From Blasia pusilla (taxonomy: Eukaryota > Marchantiophyta > Marchantiopsida > Blasiales), in contig CM114271.1 in NCBI GenBank assembly GCA_050084515.1, positions 4,712,001 to 4,776,000 of the forward strand: a stretch of DNA of 64,000 nt. Reading direction: 5' to 3'. Numbering within the stretch: the stretch's first letter is position 1; each line of letters begins with the position of its first letter. The notes below the pieces were generated by a model that made no database searches, was not told where the DNA came from, and was given only the letters and a program-made list of their open reading frames with translations. Of the stretch, positions 12,808 to 23,589 are shown piece by piece. The translations under genes were made by a program, and so were the position numbers.

Positions 12808-13600
12808 TTACAAGAACACGAGTGGTTGGTCAGACTTGAATGGACGACGAGGCGAGCGACCCTCCACCACCTCCGCACGAGGTATCAATGCCAAGGCTTG
12901 TGCACGTTGGAAGGCCACTGAGATACATTGCCGAAAATAAGTAGTAACTACCGAGAGAGAAGGACTACGGGAAGGGGCAAGGTGATGATTCTCGAGGGAG
13001 TGGTGAGCACATGTTTTCAAGAAAGTATCAAAAGACACATGTAAATGACCGAATACTTCCACTGCAAAAGGAATAAATCCATCAGTCGCATGTCTCACAA
13101 CATAACTTAACTCCTTGATTCTTGCTGCAGCTCCGGCCGCCAAACCTTTGGTATGTGCGGCTCGATACACCAAGTCAGAACTTGTTGGATCAGCAATCAC
13201 CATATCACCTAGTGTCTGGAATCCACCTCGAGACATATCAAGATCTACTCTCCGACGAGAGGTTGCTTGTGTGGTTGAAGGTAGGACATGGAGTTGCTCT
13301 TGCCCAACGGTGTATCCTACAGTACGAGCCACCGATGCTACCGCCTTTCTAACGACATCATGTGTGGCCGTTCGTTCTCCATCATGTGCACATCGGAGAA
13401 TATGGATACCCTTGGCATCAATGGGATCCCCGCATACACAATTCGGCACACCTAAGAGTGAAGAATAGGGAAGTCCAAGACGTAACCGCAAAGCTGTCGA
13501 GAATATACTTTGAGGAAGATAAAATGGAAGAATAAGAGGATTTGCAGTAAGCCACGCCCCCGCTCTAGTACCCGCACATGAACGTAGACGAGCTCAATTA
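12808..13600 (-). pseudogene. LINE 1 C-terminal zinc finger and endonuclease-like region
   Basis: The main open frame is 13491-12808 on the minus strand. It begins with LRLRLGLPYSSL, continues with a CCHC motif (C-V-C ... H-I-L-R-C) and a G-E-R-T...H-D segment, then VASVARTVGYTVGQEQ and a RRVDLDM...GDMVIADPT stretch. This order (finger, then spaced acidic residues) is what I know from the C-termini of a widespread family of reverse-transcriptase proteins whose last domain resembles a restriction-like endonuclease. That endonuclease role is inference from spacing. The sequence before 13491 continues in another frame, so a frameshift separates it from the RT domain. Confidence 0.65.
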
Positions 13601-15212
13601 GCGTTAGAGGATGCCTCGGAGAGAATGCTGGAAAAGTTGATTTGATGCAGATTCTCGGAGATATGCTCTTGAAGTTGATCAAACCCTTCCGTAATCAGTT
13701 GACTGAAAGGGGATAGAATTTCTTGTGTAGCAAGAGGAAGAAGAGCTCGTGTAGATCTCAGTTTTTGTTGAAATAACAAGTCCCCCTCCTCTACATGGGC
13801 AATATGATCCATCAAGATAGATGTATCTCCTTGGAGAAACCTTGAAACCTTGAAGCCATAATCGGTGCTACCAACACCCAACTCCCCAAAAAGGCTGCGA
13901 GAGCATAAGCGACTGTGGAGGACAGTCCCACCCCTCCAAAAGAAATAGGCAAGATAGCTTGTCGTGAAGCAAAGACCCCATCCTCTCCCTCAAAGGTATT
14001 CGGGCCAAGAAGTTGACCAAAAGTTGTCAAGATAGAAGCGTCAAAAGAGGCCAACCGATGTAAGAACCTTGAAGTCGGAGGACAAGTGCGAAGAAGGTAG
14101 GAAGGACGTCGTAGAAAAAATTGGGAGAGAATCCCATAAGCCACTTGGGGATCCCCTAGATGAGGTAACAAATAAAGCCATTCCACGTCTTTCAAAAGGG
14201 CCTCATCCAAGAACTTTGAGACATAGTCGATGAAGCCAATTGGGACCCCAAGAACTCTAACCCCTTCAATGTAGATGGGAAAATCAAGATTAGGTGGGGT
14301 GAATGTTGAGGGAAGGCATGAAGGAGACCATACTCCATATTTACTAGGTTGGACTTTAAGGTTTAAGAAAGAGAGTCGCTCCACGAAATGGGTATAAGCA
14401 AGAACCACTTCAGAAGGAGGACCTATAATGTGAGTGTCATCAGCAATAGAAGGGAAAAGACAAGATGGAAATGCTTGCGCTGATGCTCGAAGGGCACGAA
14501 AATGGGCAATGGCAATCAAGAGTGAAGAAAATCCCATGCACCACAGCCTCACAACCTCTAGGAGTTGCCACTCCAAATTGATGAGGAAATAAGTGGGCAC
14601 TAAAGTGAGGACGAAATTGCAAGCATAGGGATCGACTAACCAAGCGGTATAAAACCTCTCCAATAGCCAAAGAGCGCACATCTGAAGGAGGCTTATCCAA
14701 AGCCAACAAATGACAAACCTCCAAGAGCCTAGAGATAGAGAATGGGAGATGACCGGCCGTCATATGTGCACACACCATATAGAGAGAGACAAAGCCACTT
14801 GTTGAATCTGCTGGGATAAAGCAATCGTAGAGATGCTCAAAAACCATCCCTGATAGCCCACTTGCTGATAAGCGAGGAGTATGCAGAAAAGCCCTTGTGA
14901 AACCTCCAAATCAAGCTCCAAGTCAAGGTCCGTTGTATAGTCTTCTACAAAAGGTGGAGCATCGCCACTTGAAGGAGGATGAAGAGATTCTAAGAGAGCC
15001 ACTGTTTCCGCACTTGGAACCGCCGGAGAAAGAGGACCCAATGCTCGAGCTGCATGTGAAAACTCACCAACCTGCCCCAAAAGTAGACTTCGTTGAAGGC
15101 GTTGTTGTATTGAAGGCCTACCATGATTGGCATGTTGAGTAGGATGAGCCGCAACTAAGGCCTTTGCTCGAAGTACATGCTCATTTTGAAGATTCTCCCA
15201 ATCCCCAGACAT
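13594..15212 (-). pseudogene. LINE 1 reverse transcriptase domain
   Basis: Overlapping minus-strand frames (15212-14760, 14847-14440, 14681-13812, 13881-13594) form one broken reverse transcriptase. Landmarks in order: a helical region ending in GEFSHAARAL with a HPP motif; ALDKPPSDVRSLAIGEVLYRL, typical of the fingers of this RT family; PHQFGVATPRGCEAVVHG; the catalytic motif C as IADDTH near 14434-14448 (usually YADD); KVQPSKYGVWSP; LGVPIG; and the thumb with DPQVAYGILSQF. The enzyme would copy the element RNA at a nicked chromosomal target. At least three frameshifts make it a pseudogene. Family subtype (R2/NeSL-like or other) was not determined. Confidence 0.75.
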
Positions 15213-15597
15213 AAAGCGTTGAATACCTGTGGAGGTTTCACGATGACCTGTTGCACCATCCCTTGGAGGGAGGACTAAAATCCATTATGGGAAGAGTAAT
15301 TGGAGATACCAAGCATTGATATCTGTGGGGTCACGTGCTAACCTTTCTAATGGGAAAAGCAAAGCTTGTTGGGTGATGGGGCGAAAAGCAATAGGAATGC
15401 GAGTGTAGAATCTAGGACGAGGAAGACTTGGATGGAAAGAGCGAAGGAGATCAATTTGGCTTAACTAGGTCCAAAAAGTTATTGTGGGGAGTGCAGTAGG
15501 AGGTGGTATCAGGTTAGGGATTGAAGGCCCATGCATGGATCGACAATACCACTGATGTCTTTTGATCCCATTAGGAGCAAACTCCTTACCACAAGGT

Positions 15598-16110
15598 TGT
15601 CACGACTGTTAGGATAAATCGGTGGGATCTAGCAAAGCGTCTTCACGAGTAGTGGAGGACAGGCCCAGGAGGTCAAGGATGACCTGTTGAGGCCCCAGGA
15701 AACCTGAGAGAGCAGGTTTCCCCTTCGTTTCAGCTCATTTGGAGCCATATAGAGAAACTTACTATTTCAGGTAAATTTCTATATTGAGGATAATTAAATT
15801 TCCACTTTGGGAAGTGGCCCTCGACCCGCTACAGTAGGTCAAGAGCCAAGGAGGTGACTTGCGAGCATAGATTACCGTTGAGAGGGCTTGGGAGAGGGAA
15901 GGGGGTATACCTCCAAGAGAGGGAGCTTGAGAGCTCATTCTCTCTTTGTTAAACCTCTTGGCATAAGGCGGCGGAACTATGGTCCCTTGTCTTGTGAGTG
16001 TAACCCAAGCCTCTCATTAGGAGAGTGGGTTTGGTTTCACATGAGAGAGAGTGCACACATTTGAGAGCTATGGTGTGAGATGATGTAGAGAGATATTGGA
16101 TCTTACTTTA
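15598..16110 (+). repeat. Terminal block A1 of copy A
   Basis: This 513-base block begins TGTCACGACTGTTAGGATA and repeats as A2 at 25310-25824 with moderate divergence. Related A blocks start at 42796 (plus), 48774 (minus), 50492 (plus) and 59072 (minus). Unlike a normal 5' LTR it is followed directly by the leader (ACAAAGA...GAGAATGAG) and not by the B block that ends the 3' terminus. The end of A, TTTTACA or similar, is inferred from where A2 and A1 stop matching. Confidence 0.8.
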
Positions 16111-17640
16111 CAAAGACAGAAAGAGAGAATGAGAGAATGAGAGAGTGAGAGATCTTCATGGGGGAGCTCGCTAATCACTTGTTGTTTTTTCAGGTTGGGG
16201 ACCGTGTTCCCCATTCAGCGGCTCATGGGAGTGCTCACCGGAGCAAGGGCTCCTTTGATTGTTCTTTGCATTTGCCGATTTTTCGTGTGGAAGAGTGACG
16301 CGCGGAAGCGCTGCCCAATTTCTGATAGAGATTGATTATGGGGGTGGGTTGCCCCATGCCAATGCTCTTGGGAGCACCATGTAGCTTGCTGATTTGTATT
16401 TTTCCAGGTTTTACATTTTCGTTGAGAGAAATCAGCGCGGAAGCGCTGCCAAATTTTGTGTAGGAGAAAGAGACATTGGGCTTTACGACAGTCCCCATCA
16501 ATTTTTACTGGAATGTTTGGTTCTAAATATTTTTGACATTGTCGTAGATCGTGAAGTTGTGCACGCTGTGCAACAAACAATGCGCAATTTGGATTTGCGA
16601 GCAAAAAGTTATGGTCAATCTTGAAAATTTTCCATTGCTAGGCGATTTTTAGGGTTAAATTGTTCAAATCCGTAAACCAGCCGGCGTCGCCGTCATAGTC
16701 ACAATCAATGGTCCGCCGTTGATGGTCAATCGTCACCATCACCATCAATCATCAACCGTCACCGTCAACAGTCCACGGTCCATTGTCCACCCTTTGGTTG
16801 CCATTGCCGTCGTTACGGAGTGGAGGGTCTTCCATGACGTTCGTTGATTCTCTGACTTGCGTCGCCACTACGTACTTTATTTTGGCCGCCGCCGTCATCG
16901 TTGTTTCATCATCAACCAGTGATGGCAGATGACCTCCGCTTATGGTGTTTGAGTTTTGATTTCATACTGCTATGTTGTGATTGGTAGCCGCTCGACGACG
17001 ATCGAGTACCGTGCCGTGACGCCCGTATCCGCAACGCGCCGCCGATTGCCGCGCCGTGCCGCTCGTGGCCGCACTGCACCGTCTCGATCGCGGAGCCGCA
17101 CCGTCATTTTGGAGAAGAGTGTGGGTTTATTTTTGATTGAGGAGGGTATGCCGCGGAGTGCCACATCCCACCATCGAGGTCCGTGCCGTTCGTAGTCGTT
17201 CCGTGCCGCCTGCAACGCCGCACCGTTCTGTTGGAACCGCACTGTCTATCGAGGATTTTTGAGCAGCGTCAGTACATGAGGAGTATGACTTGCTGATTGG
17301 AGGAGTTATCTCCATGACCGAGTTAGGTTCGAGATTTGCAGTTGCTGAGGAGCGACATCGACATGTGTTCAGGTTACCCATTCTGGTCCTTTACCCTGCA
17401 CGTGTGAGGGATTTTGGGATTTGGGTAGTTTATTTGGGGATATTGGGTGTGTGGATGCTGAGAGCATCATTTATATATGTGGTTTAGGGGACATAGACCT
17501 GTGTGGGATGTCCGGAGTTGAGGGTAGGTTGTCGATGAGATGGTAGCCAGGTCGATTTGCCGCACCACGCCGCGTGTTGCCGCACGTTACACGTCTTGGG
17601 GAGGGAGAGTGTAGATCGAGTGCCACATGTTTGGGATGAG
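16111..17640 (+). other. Long 5' leader of copy A
   Basis: About 1.5 kb separates block A1 from gag. It has two copies of the phrase GCGCGGAAGCGCTGCC (near 16300 and 16436), a low-complexity TCACC/TCAAC stretch at about 16690-16790, and a GC-rich stretch at about 16970-17240. The same leader is found after A blocks at 42.8 kb, 48.2 kb and 58.9 kb. I see no conserved reading frame and no clear tRNA primer-binding site. The GC-rich part differs strongly between copies. Confidence 0.65.
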
Positions 17641-18990
17641 TGATTGAGGGATTATTCACGAGGTTGAGAGTGATCGTATGAGAGGGCACAAGGGTCATCA
17701 CGGAGTACGTTCAGGACTTTGAGAGGCGAGGTGGTGAACCCGAGAGTAGCTCTAGAGGTTTTACGCGGAGTGGCGCGAGGTTCCGAGGGTCTCCACGTGA
17801 GGGACCACCTCGACCTCCTTCTGTGTCATCGTCAGACAAGGGGGAGGGTGTAGAGGAGTTTGTGAGCACATCGCCACACATTATGAGTGGTCCTACCAGT
17901 TGGGTGTACGAGATGGACGACCGGGGTAGAGGACCACATAGGTTTTCAGGTGCAGTAGGCACGATTGAGTTGCACGATTTCATAGCCGATTTTAGGAGTT
18001 GGTGCGACTCCCAGCGGGCCAGGAACTCTAGAGAGTTCAACCCGTTTACAACATGGAACGGTATGTTCCAGCATTTAGAGGGGGCGCCCATGGACGATTA
18101 CCATGAGTTCTCTCAGAGATATGCACGTGAGATCGAGGCGTGGAGGCTCTACTATGACCCACATTATGTGTCATGGACGGAGCTGTTCCCAGATGAGGAG
18201 GAGGAGTCAGGAGAGGCTACTTCCTCTTCCACTAGTGACATTTTAGGAGGGGTCACTCGCACGGGAGCAGTTGCACCGTCTCGTCGGGTTCGTCCCAAGT
18301 TCAACCCTGTGGTTGAGTTCTTTGATGAGTTGAGGGCGAGCTACCAGGGGATACGGACGGAGAAGTTGCGGAGCATCCATGACTTCTAGAGGCGCCCAGG
18401 TGAGAGTTTTCATGAGGCTTACACTCGCTTGTGCCGGTTGATCAACGTTACTCAGGGGTGACAGAGGCTTAGGCTATCCAGTCATGGTACGCGATGCTGG
18501 ACCGGACCCTGCGGACACGGGTCTGGGAGGGGGTGCTTCTTATGAACACCTCCCCTACGTTGAGAGATGCTTTTAGGACCGCCAAGAACATTGAGCGCAA
18601 CATGGCGGAGGAGAGCGTAGCCACCATGGGTACTAGGCGAGAGCAGTCGCGATTGTCTGCACCACCTGTGCAGCAACGTGGACTCCGAGATAGGTCGATT
18701 GTGGCACCACCAGCTGAAGGAGAATACCGGGAGGTCGTGCCACAGAGACCTACGCCTTTACATGTGGCTCAGTAGCAGCCGCCTACTATTACTTGTTGGT
18801 CATGTGGTGGAGCCCATCATCAACGCGATTGCACTCGTCAGGGTCATGGACGTGTGCCTTAGCATGGAGGAGGAGATGGTGCTGCACCAGGAGGTTATCA
18901 GTGTCACTATTGTCAGAGGTATGGTCATACACGCGCCAGGTGTTTCAATTTACATCCTAAGTTACGTCCGGACCGAGGGCCAGAGAGGGC
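17641..18990 (+). pseudogene. Copy A gag with two CCHC zinc knuckles
   Basis: The longest open part (17823-18389) encodes a retrotransposon gag domain: acidic serine-rich N-terminus, HDFIADFRSWCDS, a FFDELRASYQGIRTEKL segment, then (after a stop at 18387) RRPGESFHEAYTRL and, in another frame from 18494, the end of the domain (NTSPTLRDAFRTAKNIE). Two zinc knuckles follow: CWSCGGAHHQRDC at about 18794-18832 and CHYCQRYGHTRARC at about 18902-18943. Gag packages the RNA and forms the virus-like particle. A stop at 18774 (Gln to TAG) and frame changes break it. The true start was not identified; the homologous gag at 56.3-57.1 kb extends upstream. Confidence 0.8.
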
Positions 18991-19039
18991 ACCAGAGCGA
19001 GTAGCCGGTCTGGGTGGGTCTAGAGATCGTGCACCATGT

Positions 19040-20580
19040 AGTCTCGTTGGGGGATGAGGAGCTAGAGTTTCCCGATAGGGTGGTGGAGCTGCCCATGGAG
19101 GAGGTAGTGTACCACCATCTAGATGCGCCGAGGGAGACTCCGGACGTGAGGCTGGGATGGCTGCTCAATACAAAAGCTACATGAGCAGATTTCCGCTATG
19201 GCATTGAGGTTACCCGATGCCGGATCCGTGACATCGACATCATATGGAGCAGCCAGAGATCTGGAGGATCCTGGTTGGATGTGCGGGGTTGCCCAGATGG
19301 AGGCAGCCAAAGTTGTGATGCGTGGAGCAGCTGCAAAGTTGGATCCACAGCGAGGGGAAGCCATGAAATAGACGAGGCTTCCTCAATCTTTCACGTTGTC
19401 CGAGGTGATGAGGATCCCATCGATGGGTCCTGAACAGAGTTCATGGAGAGTTGGTGATGTTGTTGGTATGCAGGCACGGAGGGCGATGAGAGAAGCGAGT
19501 ACAACAACTCCTATTGTTGATGCTCATGAGGGGCATGTGTTGAGCACGTTGTTGGGGGTGGCCACTGTTGTGTACCGCACTCTTTTATTTTCTACTTCCA
19601 ATGTTATGATGTTGGGGGATACGCCCGCCGAGGCTTTTCGGCTGGCCGCCTCACTATGTGATCACTGTGGCGGAGTTGGAGTTCCTGCATCACGTTCAGA
19701 GGTGATTGCAGAGGAGGTGACGGACCTGCCCTTGGAGCGGATGCTCGGGCCGTCCACGTGAGATTCATGGCAGGCTGTGGCTGCTAGGATGGCGGAGATG
19801 CCCGCTAGATCCGCGATAGAGCGTGCCATGGCTTCTCCTGGTGTTGTGTTGCTGGATAACTGAGGAGAGGTCTTTCAGTTGGTGAGTCTCAGAGGTAGAG
19901 CTTTTAGTCCGCAGCGTGCCCTGTTGGATTCTGGAGCGCAACCCCTGATGTTGGGGAAAGCGTCATTCAGAGGATTGGGCTTGACGAGAGCTGATGTGGA
20001 GTGTCGTCCATTCCAAATACAGACATCCTTGGATGGAGTGAGTACCACACAATATATCACCCGATAGGAGGTCATGGTGAGGATTCGCCCGGGACATCCT
20101 ACAGATGAGTCCGTGGTGCGAGCCAAGGCGATAGTGACTGATGCAGAGTCCTACGACGTCTTGGTTGGTGGAGCAGTGTTATACTCGATGGGGTTTTCCC
20201 TAGATTACTAGGAGGAGTCAGCGTCCTACAGACCAAGATGGCAGTAAGGTGATGGGCGCCTTAGCTCATTACCCGTTCGATTCACAGGTGCAGTGATCGA
20301 GCAACGGCCAAGAGAGAGATGGCGACCTTAGTAGCATTTAGCAGTTCCATCACTTACCCTAGTGATTTGATTGAGGGATATGTCCATGCAGAGGATACTC
20401 CCGTTCCCAACATTTCTATGGAGAGGAGTGTTATGGTAGCCGCATCATTCTGTGGAGGAGAGGTGCCGCTGTGGGGTCGACTGAGGAGCTTCGACGATTG
20501 GCAGATGAGCACGTGCAAACCGCGTGGAGCGAGGCGTTTGCACTGGAGCGTGATAGGTCAGAGGAACCCGAGGTAGCAGG
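19040..20580 (+). pseudogene. Copy A gag-pol linker and aspartic protease
   Basis: A linker rich in Ala, Val and Glu (19396-19761) precedes a retropepsin-like segment: LLDSGAQPLMLG at about 19921-19956 carries the catalytic Asp of the DSGA motif, and DAESYDVLVGGAVLYSMGF near 20137-20193 matches the C-terminal flap and strand of Gypsy proteases. The enzyme would cut the polyprotein. Stops at 19861 (CGG or CGA to TGA by comparison with the other copy), 20065 and 20208 (TGG to TAG) disrupt it. The stop at 20065 is also present in the copy near 54.87 kb. Confidence 0.7.
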
Positions 20581-21567
20581 GAGTGCTACGATGACACCCT
20601 TGGATACCACACCCATTGTGTGGTGTACCCTGGAGGAGGGTATTCGAGTGTTAGATCTCTTTGGAGGGATTAGCACCGGGTTAGTTGTTGTTTTGCAGGC
20701 ACGAGTGCGAGTACTGCAGTACCTGTATGTGGAGAGTGATGATGTTGCGAGGCGCGTCTCACTACGACATGTGGCGCAGTTATGCCTACGTTTTCATGAC
20801 TTATTGTCTGCGTCCGCAGTACAGGGGTACCAGAGTTCCCTACCGAGGGATATTTTGTTGCTGGGGCGCAGGACTTAGAGAGGGTAGGGACCATTGATTT
20901 GGTCATTTCCGGTTGGCCATGTCAGGGCCAATCGAGTGCTGGACAAGGCAACGGGTTGGCTGACACTCGGTCCAGGTTGTTTTGGGAGATGTTGAGGGTC
21001 TTACGGCAGTTGCAGGAGCACCAGTCTTGTTCTCCAACCTACATTCTGGAGAACGTGCCGATCTTAGGAGACTCCAGGTCATGGGTGGTCACAAGTGCTC
21101 ATCAGGTGCGTGCTTCGATCGGCCCAGCAGTGTTCTTGGATGCGGCGAGTGTAGGTTCTAGAGCCCATCGCCCGCGTCTATGGTGGATCAACTTGGTGCC
21201 CCATGCGGTCTTACGGAGGGCATATGCGAGAGTGGAGCGCCCCTCCCATTTGTTAGTGGATTCCATTCTGGATCCAAGTCGTCGCTTACAAGCAGTGAGG
21301 CACGATGATCGACCATCGTTGACTGTGGTCAACAGGATGGGCAGGCCGCAGGCAGCCTTTCCCACGTTTGTGAGTTTTCCCGCTTCCTATACATACAAGG
21401 AGGCCGGTCCTGGCTTGGTTTGGGATGACTAGGTTCAGCGGTTGGTGGAGACCAATGTCAACAAGAGAGAGAGAGCGATGGGATTTCCCACAGGAGTGAT
21501 GGCAATACCGTTAGTGTCATAGGCATCACAACGCCACGTCTTGGGTCAGGCGATAGACCTGAACTGC
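20581..21567 (+). pseudogene. Copy A DNMT3-like C5 cytosine methyltransferase domain
   Basis: This domain sits between protease and reverse transcriptase. Motif I (LDLFGGISTG, about 20651-20680) would bind S-adenosylmethionine, with an acidic motif II (VESDD) after it. Motif IV is GWPCQGQSS with the catalytic Cys at 20920-20922. Motif VI is ENV at 21049-21057. Motif VIII is RAHRPRLWW at about 21160-21186. The C-terminal motifs IX-X appear as AMGFPTG (about 21480) and HVLGQAIDLN (about 21535-21564). The order I to X and the wording around motifs IV and VIII resemble DNMT3 rather than the permuted plant DRM. It would methylate cytosine in DNA. One frame change near 20875, a stop at 21429 and another near 21520 break this copy. 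Confidence 0.88.
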
Positions 21568-21927
21568 TTGACATGGATCCTAGCTTGGGAGTGGCTGAGC
21601 AGCGTTGTATGAGATTGCAACAGATCACAACGGTTGCGTTGGTGAGCCCTATGCCTACTGAGACGGTGGAGGCAGTGGCTGGGGGCGAGACCCGAGGAGA
21701 TCTACACACCATGGGAGATCGGGAGAGACACCCTTGGACTTCTTGGGATGTTTTGCAGGTACGCCAGGAGATGATAGCCACAACATCCAACGTGGTTTAG
21801 AGCACTGCATGTGGAGGAGATCAGAGTTTGCAGTTGGCTGCAGGAGAGCAGTCGAGTATTGTTGTTCGAGACGGGTTTGCACCATAGCAACCAACGATAC
21901 CCGCGCTGGAGAGTCCTACCGTACTCA

Positions 21928-23380
21928 CAATGGAGACTTGGGTGCCAGATATGGGCCCTAAGTTGACAGGAGGAGAGCGGCGACGAATACATCAGTTCCT
22001 CAGGAGTTATAGGAGCTGGTTTGCATTTAACATGGAGGATTTGGGTACGCTGAAGGGATCGGGGATCCACATTGAGTTATCGAGTGATACGCCGATCTTC
22101 CGACGACCCTACAGGTATAGTGATATGGAGAGGGCTCTGATTTAGAGTAGGAGCCAAGACTTGGTTGGAGCAGGACTAGTGGAGATGTTGCATGGAGAGT
22201 ATGCATTTGCCACTATCATGCCCACCAAGAAGGATGTGCATGGCAACAAGACGGATAGGCGGATGTGTGGGGATTACCGACCTATCAATCGGGAGACGAA
22301 GTCCGATAGGTATGCCATGCCCACCCCTGAGGAGATCTTTGATACGAATGGTCACGCAAAGGTCTTCAGTTCATTGGATTTGCGAGCCGGATACCATCAA
22401 CAGCCTATCAGATTGGAGGACAGGCAGAAGACGGCATTTTGGGGCATCGATCCTCACGGGAAGGATTGTTTGTACGAGTGGCGGTTCTTACCATTTGGGT
22501 TAAAGAACGCCATGGTTGAGTTTCAGAGCATCATAGATAGGATCTCGGCTGGTCTGGATTTTGCTAGGTATTATATTGATGACATCGTAGTCTTTAGCGC
22601 CACCGTTGAGGAGCATGAGCGACATGTAGAGGAGGTGTTTCGACGATTGCAAATACATGGACTGAAGCTACATCCAGGCGAGTGCAAGTTCTTCTACGAT
22701 CGGATTGAGTACTTGGGTCATACGATATACCCAAGGGGCCTTGGTGTTCAGCAGACGAAGGTAGAGGCTATCTCACGTATTCCACGCCCTACAGATGTGA
22801 GCCGTGTTCGCGCATTCGTAGGATTGGCAAACTTCTATCGGCGGTACGTCAAGGGATTCTATTCGATTGCGAAGCCGTTGACCTTGCTGACCAAGGTGGA
22901 TCATGAGTGGCAATGGGGGGATGAGCAAGAGCGAGCATTTCAATTGCTCAAGGACAGGTTGACGTCTGCACCCATCTTGAGGAGATCGATCAGGGGGCGT
23001 CCTTTCTAGTTGCACACAAATTGGAGCATGTTGGGGCTTGGAGCGGTGCTCACCCAACATGATGATGAGGGTAGAGAGTTTGTAGTGGCTTACGCTAGCC
23101 GCTCGAACAACGCTGCAGAGGCGAAGTACAGATCGCATGAGGGTGAGTGCTTGGCTGCAGTGTGGGCTGTCGCGCATTTTAGGTGTTACTTATTCGGCAA
23201 CCCCTTTACCATCATCACTGATCATCAACCACTGAAGTGGTTGATGGAGTCCGAAAAGCTTACAGGGAAGCTTGCGAGATGGGCTCTGTTGTTGCAAGAG
23301 TATGATTTTCAGGTGGTACATAGACCTAGGACGCTCAACGAGGATGCAGATGGGTTGAGTCGTAACCCATGCCCGAGTTA
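21928..23380 (+). pseudogene. Copy A reverse transcriptase and RNase H
   Basis: A Ty3/Gypsy RT begins with the linker ERRRIHQFLRSYRSWF and PIFRRPYRYSDMERALI. After a stop at 22143 (Gln to TAG; Gln in the other copy) comes the core: DRRMCGDYRPINRET, FSSLDLRAGYHQ, and the catalytic YIDD box at 22572-22583, then EYLGHTIYPRGL and ANFYRRYVKGF. RNase H follows at 23010-23380 with GAVLTQHDD, AEAKYRSHEGECLA, TDHQPLKWL and a DADGLSR end, which preserve the acidic active-site residues. The enzyme pair makes cDNA from the element RNA. A stop at 23008 separates the two domains in this copy. Confidence 0.9.
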
Positions 23381-23589
23381 GCGAGATGCGACTGGAGCTC
23401 GATGGCGTGGAGAGAGTGAAGAGAGTCAGTGCCAGGATGGCACGCGTCAGCCTATTTAGGCATGTTGGCTAAGGAGAGCCAAAGTGTGCAGACTTCGATG
23501 GTGAGGTCTAGTGGCGAGTCCTTGGATCCCGAGGCTAGTGAGGAGACGACAAGTGGCCGAGATATTCATGATGATGGAGTAGTCTTGGA

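Noticed and set aside
15598-16110. Reading block A1 as a normal complete 5' LTR
   Set aside because: The 3' end carries an extra terminal block (B2) that does not follow A1 in any of the four A1 copies seen, so a standard identical-LTR pair does not fit.
16956-17242. Arg-rich frames in the GC-rich leader of copy A
   Set aside because: They are not conserved in copies B or 3 and lie in a leader that varies strongly between copies.
21102-21365. Minus-strand frames across the methyltransferase and pol
   Set aside because: They are shadows of plus-strand coding sequence with recognised motifs.
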